From NCBI GenBank assembly GCA_003963365.1, contig RXJG01000001.1, positions 62,001 to 126,000 on the forward strand: a stretch of 64,000 nucleotides of DNA, read 5' to 3'. Below the pieces are notes generated by a model. That model saw only the letters and a program-made list of their open reading frames with translations, did no database searches and was not told where the DNA came from. Shown here piece after piece: positions 33,913 to 42,847 of this stretch. The stretch is from Sphingobacteriales bacterium (GTDB lineage Bacteria; Bacteroidota; Bacteroidia; Chitinophagales; Chitinophagaceae). Numbering within the stretch: the first letter of the stretch is position 1; every line of letters begins with the position of its first letter. Made by a program: the position numbers and the translations under genes.

Positions 33913-35982
33913 ATGAATTTAATGGAACATCATATTCATAACAGTGCTGAACATATATATGGAGCGGGTAATAAAGTTGCGGCTACCGTTCACCCACTTA
34001 GTCATGAAGAAAAACATGATTACACACATGCTTCCAACGGGCATCAGCATCATGCAGGAATGATAGCTGATTTCAGAAAACGATTTTATGCGGTATTGCT
34101 GCTTACCATTCCCATTATGCTTTTATCTGAAATGATACAGCATTGGCTCAATGTACATATCAGCTTTGCTGGTTCAACTTATATTCTTTTATTATTTTCT
34201 TCCGTTGTTTTCTTTTATGGTGGCTGGCCTTTTTTAAAAGGCTGGTGGGAAGAAATGAAAGCAAAAAATCCCGGCATGATGACATTGATTGGTTTTGCTA
34301 TTACGGTAGCTTATGGATATTCCGTAGCCGTTGTTTTTGGATTAAAAGGAATGGACTTCTTCTGGGAACTGGCTACTCTTATTCTCATCATGCTGCTGGG
34401 GCATTGGATAGAAATGAAATCAATCTCCGGTGCCTCTAAGGAATTAGAATTGCTGATACACTTAAGGCCCGATGAAGCCCACCTTGTACATGGTGAACAC
34501 ATCATGGAGGTAAAAACAGCTTCTCTCAAAATAAATGATGAGATATTAATAAAGCCGGGAGAGAAAGTAGCGGCCGATGGATTAGTTACCGATGGTGAGA
34601 CTTATTTAGATGAAAGTATGCTTACCGGAGAATCGGTTCCGGTAAAGAAAATGAAAGGTGAGAAGGTCATTGCCGGTTCACTTAATGGTAATGGATCAAT
34701 AAGAATTGCTGTTACGCATTCTGCACAGGAATCTTACTTATCTGGAGTAATACAATTGGTACAGAATGCACAACGTTCAAAATCAAAAACACAATTACTG
34801 GCAGATAAAGCAGCAAGATGGTTAACAGTAATTGCCATCCTTGCAGGACTCACTACTTTTCTTGTTTGGTATTTATCAGGAACAACACTGTCATTTGCTA
34901 TTGAAAGAATGGTTACAGTGATTATTATTTGTTGTCCGCATGCATTGGGTTTGGCTGTTCCCCTGGTAGTTGCCAAATCAACAGCACTTTCTGCTCAGCA
35001 TGGTTTATTAATTAAAAACAGAACAGCTTTTGAAAACTCCCGTAAGATAACGACACTGGTTTTTGATAAAACGGGAACACTTACGGTTGGTAAGTTTGAA
35101 GTATCACAGATTAACTCATTTTCAAAAGAATTTTTTGAAAACGATTTATTGAGGTATGCTGCTGCATTGGAGCAAAATTCAGAGCATCCTGTGGCTACTG
35201 GAATTTTACAAAAAGCAAAAGAACTCCATATTTCTATTCCTGCCATACAAAACTTTAAAGCAATCACCGGTAAGGGTGTGGAAGCAACTGTAGATGATAA
35301 AGCAGTGAAGGTGGTAAGTCCGGGTTATCTTAAAGAAAAAGGGATCACCATACCAGGTCATGTCATGGTTGATCTTAGTGAGACGGTTGTTTATGTGTTG
35401 ATAAATGAACAACCGGCAGGTTGTATCGCACTGACTGATACAATTCGTCCGGAATCTGCAGAAGCAATACAAACATTAAGCAGGAATAATATAAAATCAG
35501 TTTTACTTACTGGCGATAATAAAAAAGTGGCAGGAGTGGTAGCAGCAAAATTAGGTATGACCAGTTTTTTTGCAGAAGTATTGCCGCATGAAAAATTAGA
35601 AAAAATAAAAGAGCTGCAAAACAAAGGAGAGTTTGTAGCCATGACAGGTGATGGTTTAAACGATGCACCGGCACTGGCACAGGCAGATATTGGTATAGCA
35701 GTAGGAAGCGGAAGTGATATTGCAGCTGAAACAGCCGGTATATTACTGGTGAACAGTAATCCAAAAGATATTGTTTCGCTTATACAATTTGGTAAAACCA
35801 CCTATAGTAAAATGATACAAAATCTGGTATGGGCAACTGGTTACAATATTATTGCTTTGCCAGTGGCCGCAGGAGTATTATATAATTATGGTATACTGTT
35901 GAGTCCCGCTGCGGGGGCAGTATTAATGAGTCTTAGTACCGTAATTGTTGCAATTAATGCAAACCTGTTAAAAGTGAAATAG
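33913..35982 (+). CDS. Copper/silver-translocating P-type ATPase (CopB-like)
   Basis: 689 residues. It has a His-rich N-terminus (EHHIHNSAEH, GHQHHAG) instead of CxxC HMA domains. The TM metal motif is CPH (IICCPHALGLAVPLVVAKST), the mark of the P1B-3 group. The phosphorylation site is DKTGTLTVGKF. The actuator motif is SMLTGESVPVKK, and the hinge is TGDGLNDAPALAQADIGIA. It exports cytosolic copper or silver across the inner membrane. Last gene of the operon, followed by a hairpin. Confidence 0.94.
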   Translation: MNLMEHHIHNSAEHIYGAGNKVAATVHPLSHEEKHDYTHASNGHQHHAGMIADFRKRFYAVLLLTIPIMLLSEMIQHWLNVHISFAGSTYILLLFSSVVFFYGGWPFLKGWWEEMKAKNPGMMTLIGFAITVAYGYSVAVVFGLKGMDFFWELATLILIMLLGHWIEMKSISGASKELELLIHLRPDEAHLVHGEHIMEVKTASLKINDEILIKPGEKVAADGLVTDGETYLDESMLTGESVPVKKMKGEKVIAGSLNGNGSIRIAVTHSAQESYLSGVIQLVQNAQRSKSKTQLLADKAARWLTVIAILAGLTTFLVWYLSGTTLSFAIERMVTVIIICCPHALGLAVPLVVAKSTALSAQHGLLIKNRTAFENSRKITTLVFDKTGTLTVGKFEVSQINSFSKEFFENDLLRYAAALEQNSEHPVATGILQKAKELHISIPAIQNFKAITGKGVEATVDDKAVKVVSPGYLKEKGITIPGHVMVDLSETVVYVLINEQPAGCIALTDTIRPESAEAIQTLSRNNIKSVLLTGDNKKVAGVVAAKLGMTSFFAEVLPHEKLEKIKELQNKGEFVAMTGDGLNDAPALAQADIGIAVGSGSDIAAETAGILLVNSNPKDIVSLIQFGKTTYSKMIQNLVWATGYNIIALPVAAGVLYNYGILLSPAAGAVLMSLSTVIVAINANLLKVK

Positions 35983-36159
35983 TTTTTTTGTAATTTATTA
36001 AACAGGTATTTGATTGTATGATTTGCCTTTTTAGTTAATACTTCGATGCTTCATTGGTATGGGGACCCGTTAGTGGAAGGATGTTTTATGGAGGGGTACG
36101 CTATGGGATTAAGTGAGAATAAATCTCTCTTAAGTATTTAATTAGATTTAATAAATTAA

Positions 36160-36198
36160 AACAGGAGTCTGAAACCTTAAGAAAGTTTAACTCCTGTT
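36160..36198 (+). terminator. Candidate terminator of the copper operon
   Basis: AACAGGAGT (36160-36168) pairs with ACTCCTGTT (36190-36198), with an additional inner AAACCTT/AAGAAAGTTT pairing, followed by CTTTAATT. Positioned after the ATPase gene. Confidence 0.5.
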
Positions 36199-36229
36199 CT
36201 TTAATTATTCAATTAAAAAAAGCCGCCCA

Positions 36230-36403
36230 TCAATATGGATTATATTTTAGCCGCATCTCCTTTTGCGCCGCAGTAAAAGCTTCTTTAATTGTTTTTCCTG
36301 TGAGATAATTGCTATAAAAAATGGTCATTAATTCAGCAGTTTCTTTATCAGGTACTTTCCATAAACTTAAAATCATGTTCTTCACACCGGCGAGTTTAAA
36401 AGC
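36230..36403 (-). pseudogene. CHAT-domain protein, C-terminal remnant
   Basis: The minus strand encodes AFKLAGVKNMILSLWKVPDK, then ETAELMTIFYSNYL and GKTIKEAFTAAQKEMRLKY, ending in TGA. This is the C-terminal end of a CHAT (caspase-like) protease domain. The frame is closed by TGA directly upstream, and the rest of the domain is missing. A second short open piece in another frame (36460-36534, FDQRLKNKIDRLTDVE) lies beyond it and may be unrelated debris. A decayed gene. Confidence 0.6.
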
Positions 36404-36610
36404 TCAAATAAGACCGGACATTCTTAGTTTTTTCCATAAAAGTGCTATTTTAATTTTATTCAAAATAGTCCACTAAGGTCTGACAGTTCTACATCAGTAA
36501 GCCTGTCAATTTTATTTTTCAAACGCTGGTCAAATTAACGGGAACCTTCCTGTAATTCGTTTAACAGCCGTACCGGGTTTTGGAAAAGAATACTTGATAT
36601 CTTTTTATTT

Positions 36611-37072
36611 TTATTTCTTTTCCGTTTGTTCCAGACGCTTGAGTATTTGCAGGATCAGTTCATTCTGGTTTTCCAGGTGTTTTAAAACGGTTTCAATTTC
36701 CATCTCTGCTTTTTTGTTGATATTGAAATCCTGTTCCGCTCTTATTTCAGAATGTTTTGACTGTAGATTTTGTCCCACCATAATGAGCGGCATTAAAAAT
36801 ATTTGTACCATGTTAGAGATAAACAACCACAGCACAAAAGCAGGGTATGGATCGAACCGCAGCCGGGCCGGCGCCAGTGTATTCCAGCTTAGCCAAATAA
36901 CCGTCCAGCTAAAAATAATAATAAAGAAACCCATACTGCCAACATGGTTGGTTATCCATAAAGCCAGTTTATCTAGCGAATTCATCTTTTCATGGTGCCT
37001 GGTATTCGCATTTTGAATGGGGCCAAACTGTTGTTTAATATCCTCTACTGATGTAATATGCAAATGTTTCAT
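36611..37072 (-). CDS. DUF1003 membrane protein
   Basis: 153 residues. Two transmembrane helices follow the family start (NSLDKLALWITNHVGSMGFF, IIIFSWTVIWLSW; then FVLWLFISNMVQIFLMPLIM). The family mark NLQSKHSEIRAEQDFNINKK, then a C-terminal coiled coil (AEMEIETVLKHLENQNELI), is complete. Function of DUF1003 is unknown. Confidence 0.88.
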   Translation of the reverse strand: MKHLHITSVEDIKQQFGPIQNANTRHHEKMNSLDKLALWITNHVGSMGFFIIIFSWTVIWLSWNTLAPARLRFDPYPAFVLWLFISNMVQIFLMPLIMVGQNLQSKHSEIRAEQDFNINKKAEMEIETVLKHLENQNELILQILKRLEQTEKK

Positions 37073-37154
37073 GTAGTAAGTTTTGTAAAGCCTGAATTAA
37101 TAATTATTAATATGGTTGTTTTTACGCTTGTTATTAATACAATATGGAACAAGT

Positions 37155-37724
37155 TCATTTAATTGCTTTAATAATTCTGGCAGGCACACCGCCCACAATA
37201 ACATTTGCCGGAACATCTTTATTAACTACTGCACCCGCAGCCACCACCGCATTTTCTCCAATAGTTACACCCGGTAAAATGGTGGCACCGGCACCGATCC
37301 ACGCATTCTTTTTTATAAGTACTCTTTTAAGATCTAACGAACGTCTTTGTACCGGATCAACAGGGTGGTTTTCGCTAACTATATTTACCCTTGGCCCAAT
37401 CATTACGTTATCTTCTATAATAATACCTCCCAAATCTAAAAAGCTGCAGGCATGATTAATAAATACGTTTTTGCCCAGCCGGGTATGACGGCCAAAGTTG
37501 GTAAAAAAAGGAATAAACACGGTAGTGCTTTTGTCAATCGGGTTACCGGTTATCTCAATTAAACGTTCCCGTACTTCGTCTGAACTGGTAGAACCATTAA
37601 GCGCTGCGGATAAACCAATAGTACGGTCTACCACTTCCCATACCTTAGGCATCTGCGGATCATCATTTGGAATAACACCTCCGGCAAGCATCCTGTTAAA
37701 AATATCGGTAGAATCCTGGCTCAT
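37155..37724 (-). CDS. Maltose/galactoside O-acetyltransferase-like protein (left-handed beta-helix)
   Basis: 189 residues. Hexapeptide-repeat coils run through ~90-185 (LGKNVFINHACSFLDLGG, VLIKKNAWIGAGATILPG, VTIGENAVVAAGAVV, then VIVGGVPARIIKAIK). The catalytic His is likely in SENHPVDP. Acetyl-CoA-dependent acetylation of a small sugar or related acceptor is expected. The acceptor is unknown. 12 bases separate it from the DUF4256 gene upstream, so they likely form an operon. Confidence 0.85.
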   Translation of the reverse strand: MSQDSTDIFNRMLAGGVIPNDDPQMPKVWEVVDRTIGLSAALNGSTSSDEVRERLIEITGNPIDKSTTVFIPFFTNFGRHTRLGKNVFINHACSFLDLGGIIIEDNVMIGPRVNIVSENHPVDPVQRRSLDLKRVLIKKNAWIGAGATILPGVTIGENAVVAAGAVVNKDVPANVIVGGVPARIIKAIK

Positions 37725-37736
37725 ACGTAAAATTAT

Positions 37737-38294
37737 TTAAACTCTCAACGACCCACGAAACCCCCTGGCTGCATAATAAGACTCAGCGCCATTATGATAA
37801 AGAAATACAGTATTATACCTTCGGTCGCAAAACACCGCACCCCCTAATTGGCGGATTGATTCCGGTGTTTTTATCCAGCTGGAAGTTTTAGTATCAAAAC
37901 TTCCCAGCTGCTGCAGGTAACGGTATTGCTCCTCCGTTAACAGCTCAACACCCATTGCAGCCGCCATATCCATTGCACTGTTTTTCGGTTTATTTTCTTT
38001 TCTTGAATTAAGTGCTTCCCGGTCGTAACAAAAGCTTCTTCTTCCAGCCGGACTTTCAGCCGAACAATCAAAGAAAATATATTCACCGGTTTTTTTATCA
38101 TAGTCAACCACATCCGGTTCTCCCCCGGTATTTTCCATTTCATTCAACGACCAAAGTTTGGCAGTGGCAGCTTCCAGCTTTGCCTGTACTTTAGACCAGT
38201 CCATTCCTTTATGACGGTTGTTGTTTTTTTCAAACCTATGTTTTAAAATGCTGAGCAATGCTTCTTTTTGTTTGGCTGTTATTTCTTTTTTCAT
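37737..38294 (-). CDS. DUF4256 domain protein
   Basis: 185 residues, cytosolic. Family blocks: LEAATAKLWSLNEMENTGGE, PDVVDYDKKTGEYIFFDCS, ESPAGRRSFCYDREAL, MGVELLTEEQYRYLQQLGSF, and FCDRRYNTVFLYHNGAESYY. Function unknown. It shares a strand and a short gap with the acetyltransferase gene. Confidence 0.85.
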   Translation of the reverse strand: MKKEITAKQKEALLSILKHRFEKNNNRHKGMDWSKVQAKLEAATAKLWSLNEMENTGGEPDVVDYDKKTGEYIFFDCSAESPAGRRSFCYDREALNSRKENKPKNSAMDMAAAMGVELLTEEQYRYLQQLGSFDTKTSSWIKTPESIRQLGGAVFCDRRYNTVFLYHNGAESYYAARGFRGSLRV

Positions 38295-38509
38295 ATGATT
38301 ATTAATAAAGCAAAATTAAGGTAAAGGAAATAGCATAAAAACAGCACCCCATTTTGATGACCCGTAAATTGCTGTAGCAAAAACAATTTTATTTTATAAT
38401 AAACGGCAACAGGGTAAAAAGTAGCAGGAGAATAACGACGGGGCATAGCCTGCCAAATACAGGTTGGCATAAAATTCGTATCTTATATGTTCAAACTAAA
38501 ATAATCCAG

Positions 38510-38890
38510 ATGTCAAAAACCTTAAAACCAAATCAACCTGCTGCCAGGATTTTGGTGGTGGAAGACGAAGGCGAGTTAGGATTATGGCTCAATATCGTTC
38601 TGGCCGAAAGAAATCTTGATCTTGATTATGTAAGCAACCTGCTTGCTGCCAGTGAATACCTGGAAAAACATAAACCAGCTATTATCATCCTGGATAATAA
38701 ATTACCGGATGGATATGGTGTTGATTTTATCACCTTCATACGAAAGAAACATCCCGCAAGTAAGATCATTATGCTCACCGGTTATGCTGCTATTAAAGAT
38801 GTGGCATTAGCCAATGGTGCCGACCGTTTTTTTGAAAAGCCTTTTGACCTGGATGCTTTTAATAAAGCGATGGATGAATTACTAAATTAA
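38510..38890 (+). CDS. Single-domain response regulator
   Basis: 126 residues, receiver only. Acidic pocket VVEDEGE; phospho-acceptor Asp in IIILDNKLPDGYGV; conserved Thr in IIMLTGYAA; Lys in FFEKPFDLD. No output domain, so it works through a partner protein. No kinase is adjacent. It ends at a bidirectional terminator shared with the converging lipoprotein gene. Confidence 0.9.
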   Translation: MSKTLKPNQPAARILVVEDEGELGLWLNIVLAERNLDLDYVSNLLAASEYLEKHKPAIIILDNKLPDGYGVDFITFIRKKHPASKIIMLTGYAAIKDVALANGADRFFEKPFDLDAFNKAMDELLN

Positions 38891-38912
38891 CCGGCAGATC
38901 GTTTGAAAAAAA

Positions 38913-38953
38913 ACCACAGGATCTTTTTATGAAACAAACAAAGATCCTGTGGT
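38913..38953. terminator. Bidirectional terminator
   Basis: ACCACAGGATCTTT and AAAGATCCTGTGGT are exact 14-base reverse complements around a 13-base loop, flanked by A-rich and T/A-rich tails. It sits between two convergent genes. Confidence 0.85.
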
Positions 38954-38970
38954 AATAAAGTTTTAAATGT

Positions 38971-39510
38971 TTAGTGAAGCTTACGGGTATATTCAACTAA
39001 CTGTATAATTTTTCCGTTCTTCAACTGAATATCGTTAATGATAGAAGCAGAATCTTTTACTCCATTTTTTGTTTCCGTATGCTGTTTGTACCAAAGAGTC
39101 ACCCATTCCTCACTTTTATCTTTTGCTATTACAGATTCCCAATCCTGCATTTCTATATGAACCGTTTTGTAGGTGTTCCATAAACCGGAGAACATGGCTT
39201 TTAAACTGTCCTTCGGCATTTTTTTATCCAGTGCATCAAACTGTGCCCGAACTGAATCAGCAAAATAGCTGACAGATTCATCCATCTTTCCCAGTTCCCA
39301 TGCTTTTAATGCATTGAGTGCCGTTAAGGTATTGGCTTTGCTTCCTATGTCCCAGTTATCAGGATGAGTAATACTATATGGATAGTTAGGTGTTGCTTCG
39401 GCAGTGCTGGTAGAAGCAGCGGAATCTTTTTTTGTGTCAGTGGAAGAGGTGCCAGCATTGTTACAGGAAATAACAAAAACAATTAGAAACAAGAAGAACA
39501 ATCTTTTCAT
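38971..39510 (-). CDS. NTF2/SnoaL-like lipoprotein
   Basis: 179 residues. Lipoprotein signal (FLIVFVISCNNAG), then a Ser/Thr-rich linker. The ~110-residue C-terminal domain looks like an NTF2-type cone (ALKAWELGKMDESVSYFADS, ALDKKMPKDSLKAMFSGL, INDIQLKNGKIIQLVEYTRK). Substrate unknown; this is a common periplasmic lipoprotein type in the phylum. Confidence 0.75.
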   Translation of the reverse strand: MKRLFFLFLIVFVISCNNAGTSSTDTKKDSAASTSTAEATPNYPYSITHPDNWDIGSKANTLTALNALKAWELGKMDESVSYFADSVRAQFDALDKKMPKDSLKAMFSGLWNTYKTVHIEMQDWESVIAKDKSEEWVTLWYKQHTETKNGVKDSASIINDIQLKNGKIIQLVEYTRKLH

Positions 39511-39609
39511 AAAAAGTTGTTTAATGATTAAATAATGTGGGTTGAAGATTTAGTAGGGAGAGGACTTACATAATTAAAGATAGTATTTTTCGTTTTACAA
39601 AAACTCAGG

Positions 39610-40380
39610 TTATTTTTTTGTGAACTTTATATAAAACTCAATCAGTATAACAGTAAAAACAAACAACCCACCGCTAATGATTATTTGAAAATGATTATTT
39701 GCCGGGGCATGAGTTCCATGGCTATTCACTATAAGGAGGCTGGTAGTACCGGCAGCACCAAATGCTGAAGTAGTTAAATTAGCGGCATAATGAATACCGG
39801 TTGAAAGGGCGATACCGTTGCCGGCCACTGTACCCAGGCCAAAGATGAGTCCCCATTCAAATGGTCCCATAAAGGAACTGCTGACACTCCAGCCATTGGC
39901 AATATGATAGAAAGCAAATAGTAAGGAAGTAATAAATAAAGCTATTCTTATACCATTCTTTTCTTTGATCGTTTCCAGCGGATAAGCCCTGAAGCCTAAC
40001 TCTTCCATATATGCCAACGGAATTAATGGGGCCGTTGATAACAAAAAGGAGAGGAGATTACTGTTTGCATTCCATTCAACTTCAGCTCCTGAATAATGAA
40101 TGGATAATACGGCAAGAGGCGTCATTAATGCAATACCAATCAAAATACCCAACAGAAATTTCAGTATTGTTTTATGGTTGGGAACAAGATTGATTTGAGC
40201 AAAACTTCTTTTATCAATTCTTAAAAATATAAACGTGGTAATAAAGGCAACCAATGTACCAATGATACCGTGTGACCACCTTTCGTATTCTAAAGGCAGA
40301 AAACCTTTTAAAAAGGAAGCAGCCATGAATAAAGCAGTAAATACAATACAAAACAAAACTGATTTTACTATTGCTTTCAT
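39610..40380 (-). CDS. CPBP family intramembrane glutamic endopeptidase
   Basis: 256 residues from MKAIVKSVLFCIVF; the longer upstream reading lacks support. About seven membrane helices. The catalytic EExxxR is EELGFRAYPLE, followed by the downstream His motif FYHIANGWS, and a third block (GIHYAANLTTSAF). Members process prenylated or bacteriocin-related substrates; the substrate here is unknown. Confidence 0.85.
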   Translation of the reverse strand: MKAIVKSVLFCIVFTALFMAASFLKGFLPLEYERWSHGIIGTLVAFITTFIFLRIDKRSFAQINLVPNHKTILKFLLGILIGIALMTPLAVLSIHYSGAEVEWNANSNLLSFLLSTAPLIPLAYMEELGFRAYPLETIKEKNGIRIALFITSLLFAFYHIANGWSVSSSFMGPFEWGLIFGLGTVAGNGIALSTGIHYAANLTTSAFGAAGTTSLLIVNSHGTHAPANNHFQIIISGGLFVFTVILIEFYIKFTKK

Positions 40381-40567
40381 GTAAGGAGGGTATTTTTTGA
40401 TGAAAATAAACGCATATGTCAGATTATACAACTATTCTTTAGCCTGGTGGCAGACCGGTATGACTTTTTTTTAAATTTTTTTTTCTGCCTGTAATTTATA
40501 AACTCCGTTTGATACTAACTATGTGTAAACAGCCCGGGCCATTATCAACTGTTTAAAATTTAAAATC

Positions 40568-41470
40568 ATGAAACTGAGAATTGTTAAACGATTTTTACCA
40601 TTCATTTTATTTGTGCTGGTTACGGCAATAAGTTACGGTCAGGCGCAACCCAAACCAGGCGTTTTCTATGCCGTTACGGGTAAAGGAAGTAAAGATACTT
40701 CCTGGTTATTTGGTACTTACCATTTGATCAATGGTTCTTATTTAAATGAAACACCGGCGGTGATGAGGGCTTTTACAAAAGCAAAAAATACGGTAGTGGA
40801 AATTATTATAGACTCAACTGAACTGGCTACCGCCAATACAAAAGCCCTTTTGCAAAACAAACGTTTATCAGAGCTGTTTAGTAAAGAATTTTCCGACAGC
40901 CTCGATAGAGAATTAAAAACAAGTATTGGCCAGGGTATTGCACAATTTGATGCAGTTAAACCCATGACAGTTATCCTTACCCTCAGTATGGTAAACCTTA
41001 TGAGAGATAACCGGGATTTATTAACCAGGTACACCGGTGTCCCATTAGATGTGTACTTTGTAAACAAACAAAAAGAAGCAGGGAAAACAGTAACGGCTTT
41101 AGAAACTCTTACCCAGCAAATGGATATGTTGTTTAATACTCTATCCGACGAAGCCCAGGCAGACATGGTGCAGCAATTTATCCGTAATAAAGAGCAGGCA
41201 ATTAACCTGGGCAACGAACTGGTGAAGAATTATTTTGAAAATGACCTGGATAAAATGTATGCTGTTTACAAAAGGTCTGTACAGGCCGGTGGCGATATGG
41301 ATTTTTTGGTTACTAACAGAAATAATAACTGGATGAAAGTTTTACCGTCTATGATCAATCAGCAATCTAATTTTATAGCCGTAGGTGCCCTGCATCTTGC
41401 CGGGCCGGGGGGATTAGTGGCTCAATTACAAAAGGCAGGTTACACCGTAACCCCGCAAACTATAAAATAG
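40568..41470 (+). CDS. TraB/GumN family protein, secreted
   Basis: 300 residues. Signal peptide ends ISYGQ. Family marks: GVFYAVTGKGSKDTSWLFGT, YHLINGSYL (the GTxH motif), and the final NFIAVGALHLAGPGGLVAQL block that carries the second conserved His. The fold is related to metal-dependent Tiki-type proteases, but the activity in bacteria is uncertain. Its stop overlaps the GTG of the sigma factor by one base. Confidence 0.85.
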   Translation: MKLRIVKRFLPFILFVLVTAISYGQAQPKPGVFYAVTGKGSKDTSWLFGTYHLINGSYLNETPAVMRAFTKAKNTVVEIIIDSTELATANTKALLQNKRLSELFSKEFSDSLDRELKTSIGQGIAQFDAVKPMTVILTLSMVNLMRDNRDLLTRYTGVPLDVYFVNKQKEAGKTVTALETLTQQMDMLFNTLSDEAQADMVQQFIRNKEQAINLGNELVKNYFENDLDKMYAVYKRSVQAGGDMDFLVTNRNNNWMKVLPSMINQQSNFIAVGALHLAGPGGLVAQLQKAGYTVTPQTIK

Positions 41471-41952
41471 TGAGTGAAAAAGAATTTTTACAACAGGTAA
41501 AGCAAAACCAGCATATTATTTACAAGCTGGTTTCGCTTTATGCTGCAGATGCTGAAGAGAAAAAAGACCTGTACCAGGAAATACTGCTGCAGGCATGGCG
41601 GTCTTATGCAAAATTCAGAAACGAATCAAAATTCAGCACCTGGTTATACCGTGTTTCACTCAATACTATACTCACCATAAGACGAAAAGAATCAGTGATT
41701 GATTATAAAGATTCGCTGGAACAATACAGTGATCAGTTGTATTCCGGGCCGGTGATGATAAGTGAAGCCAGGCAATTGCAGACAGCCATCCGCCGGTTAG
41801 CGGAAACAGACAGGGCCATTGTTTCCATGCACCTGGATGGATACGAGAATGGAGAAATAGCCGATACGATCGGCATCAGCAACAACCATGTGGCGGTAAA
41901 GCTCCACCGTATTAAACAACAATTATCAACTATTTTAAAACAAGAAAGATGA
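41470..41952 (+). CDS. ECF RNA polymerase sigma factor
   Basis: 160 residues, GTG start coupled to the TraB stop. Region 2: LYQEILLQAWRSYAKFRNES, KFSTWLYRVSLNTILTIRRK. Region 4 helix-turn-helix: DGYENGEIADTIGISNNHVA, VKLHRIKQQLS. It probably directs an envelope-stress regulon. The next gene overlaps by 4 bases and likely encodes its membrane anti-sigma partner. Confidence 0.9.
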   Translation: MSEKEFLQQVKQNQHIIYKLVSLYAADAEEKKDLYQEILLQAWRSYAKFRNESKFSTWLYRVSLNTILTIRRKESVIDYKDSLEQYSDQLYSGPVMISEARQLQTAIRRLAETDRAIVSMHLDGYENGEIADTIGISNNHVAVKLHRIKQQLSTILKQER

Positions 41953-42554
41953 ACCTGGAAGAGCAATGGAAAAATATGGAAAAGGAAGATGAGGATTTAT
42001 CTTCTTTATTAAACAGGGGAATTGTAAAATCTCCCTCAAAAGACCCGCTGGAAAAAATTAAACGCAACCTGCTCATCAATGCTTTTTTGGGGATGGTTAT
42101 TGCCGCCGGCTACATCGTGGTATTTTTTTATTTCCCCGTATGGCAGGTGCTGCTGAGTATAGGTATCGTATTTGTTTTTACGGTGTGGGCAGTGATTAAA
42201 ACATTGTTTTTATACCGTGACCTGCAAAAGAAAAACAACGGGAGCAGTGTATTGCAGGAAATGGAACGGCATTATAATGCCATTCAAACATGGAGCCGTA
42301 TACAGCTTCAGGCCGGTTTATTTATTTACCCAGTGAGTGCAGCCGGTGGTTTTATGGTCGGCGGAACCCTAGGATCCGGTAAACCTATCAGTGAGTTTAT
42401 GCAAAAACCATTTATCATACTAACACTTTTAATCACCATTGTTATATTAGTGCCCATCTGTTTTTATTTTGCCAAATGGATGTGTAAAAAAGCTTTTGGG
42501 GTTTATGCCCATCAGCTTAAAGAAAATATTGACCGGCTAAAAGCTAAAAATTAA
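41949..42554 (+). CDS. Membrane protein, probable anti-sigma partner
   Basis: 201 residues. A short cytosolic N-terminus (MNLEEQWKNMEKEDEDLSSL) is followed by a four-helix arrangement (NAFLGMVIAAGYIVVFFYFP; LLSIGIVFVFTVWAVIKTLF; then two more at ~135 and ~165). No known anti-sigma domain is recognised. The role is inferred from the 4-base overlap with the ECF sigma gene and from the common sigma/membrane protein pairing in Bacteroidota. Confidence 0.6.
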   Translation: MNLEEQWKNMEKEDEDLSSLLNRGIVKSPSKDPLEKIKRNLLINAFLGMVIAAGYIVVFFYFPVWQVLLSIGIVFVFTVWAVIKTLFLYRDLQKKNNGSSVLQEMERHYNAIQTWSRIQLQAGLFIYPVSAAGGFMVGGTLGSGKPISEFMQKPFIILTLLITIVILVPICFYFAKWMCKKAFGVYAHQLKENIDRLKAKN

Positions 42555-42575
42555 TTCATAACAAATACAAATTAA

Positions 42576-42833
42576 ATGGAAAAGAATATCTCCTCTAAAA
42601 GTGCCGCACTTAGTAAAATCGTTTATACAGTTTTTGGCCTTGCAGCAGTTGTTTTTGTTTTACTGAAAGATTATCCCACTGCTATGATCTTTGGGGGTAT
42701 AGGATTGGCCTTTGATCCCTTTGACCAGTCAGTACCATTTGGCAAAAGACCAGTTTGGCAAAAAGCCTGGCTCATCATTCACCTTTTATTGGTTTTGATA
42801 TTACTGGTATTCACCATCATTAAATTCAAATAA
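42576..42833 (+). CDS. Small membrane protein downstream of the sigma operon
   Basis: 85 residues with two or three hydrophobic segments (IVYTVFGLAAVVFVLL, AMIFGGIGLAF, LIIHLLLVLILLVFTII). The DPFDQSVPFGKRPVWQKAW segment between helices is typical of a small conserved Bacteroidota protein. Function unknown; 21 bases after the preceding gene, so probably the last gene of the same operon. Confidence 0.65.
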   Translation: MEKNISSKSAALSKIVYTVFGLAAVVFVLLKDYPTAMIFGGIGLAFDPFDQSVPFGKRPVWQKAWLIIHLLLVLILLVFTIIKFK

Positions 42834-42847
42834 AAAATAATCAGCAA

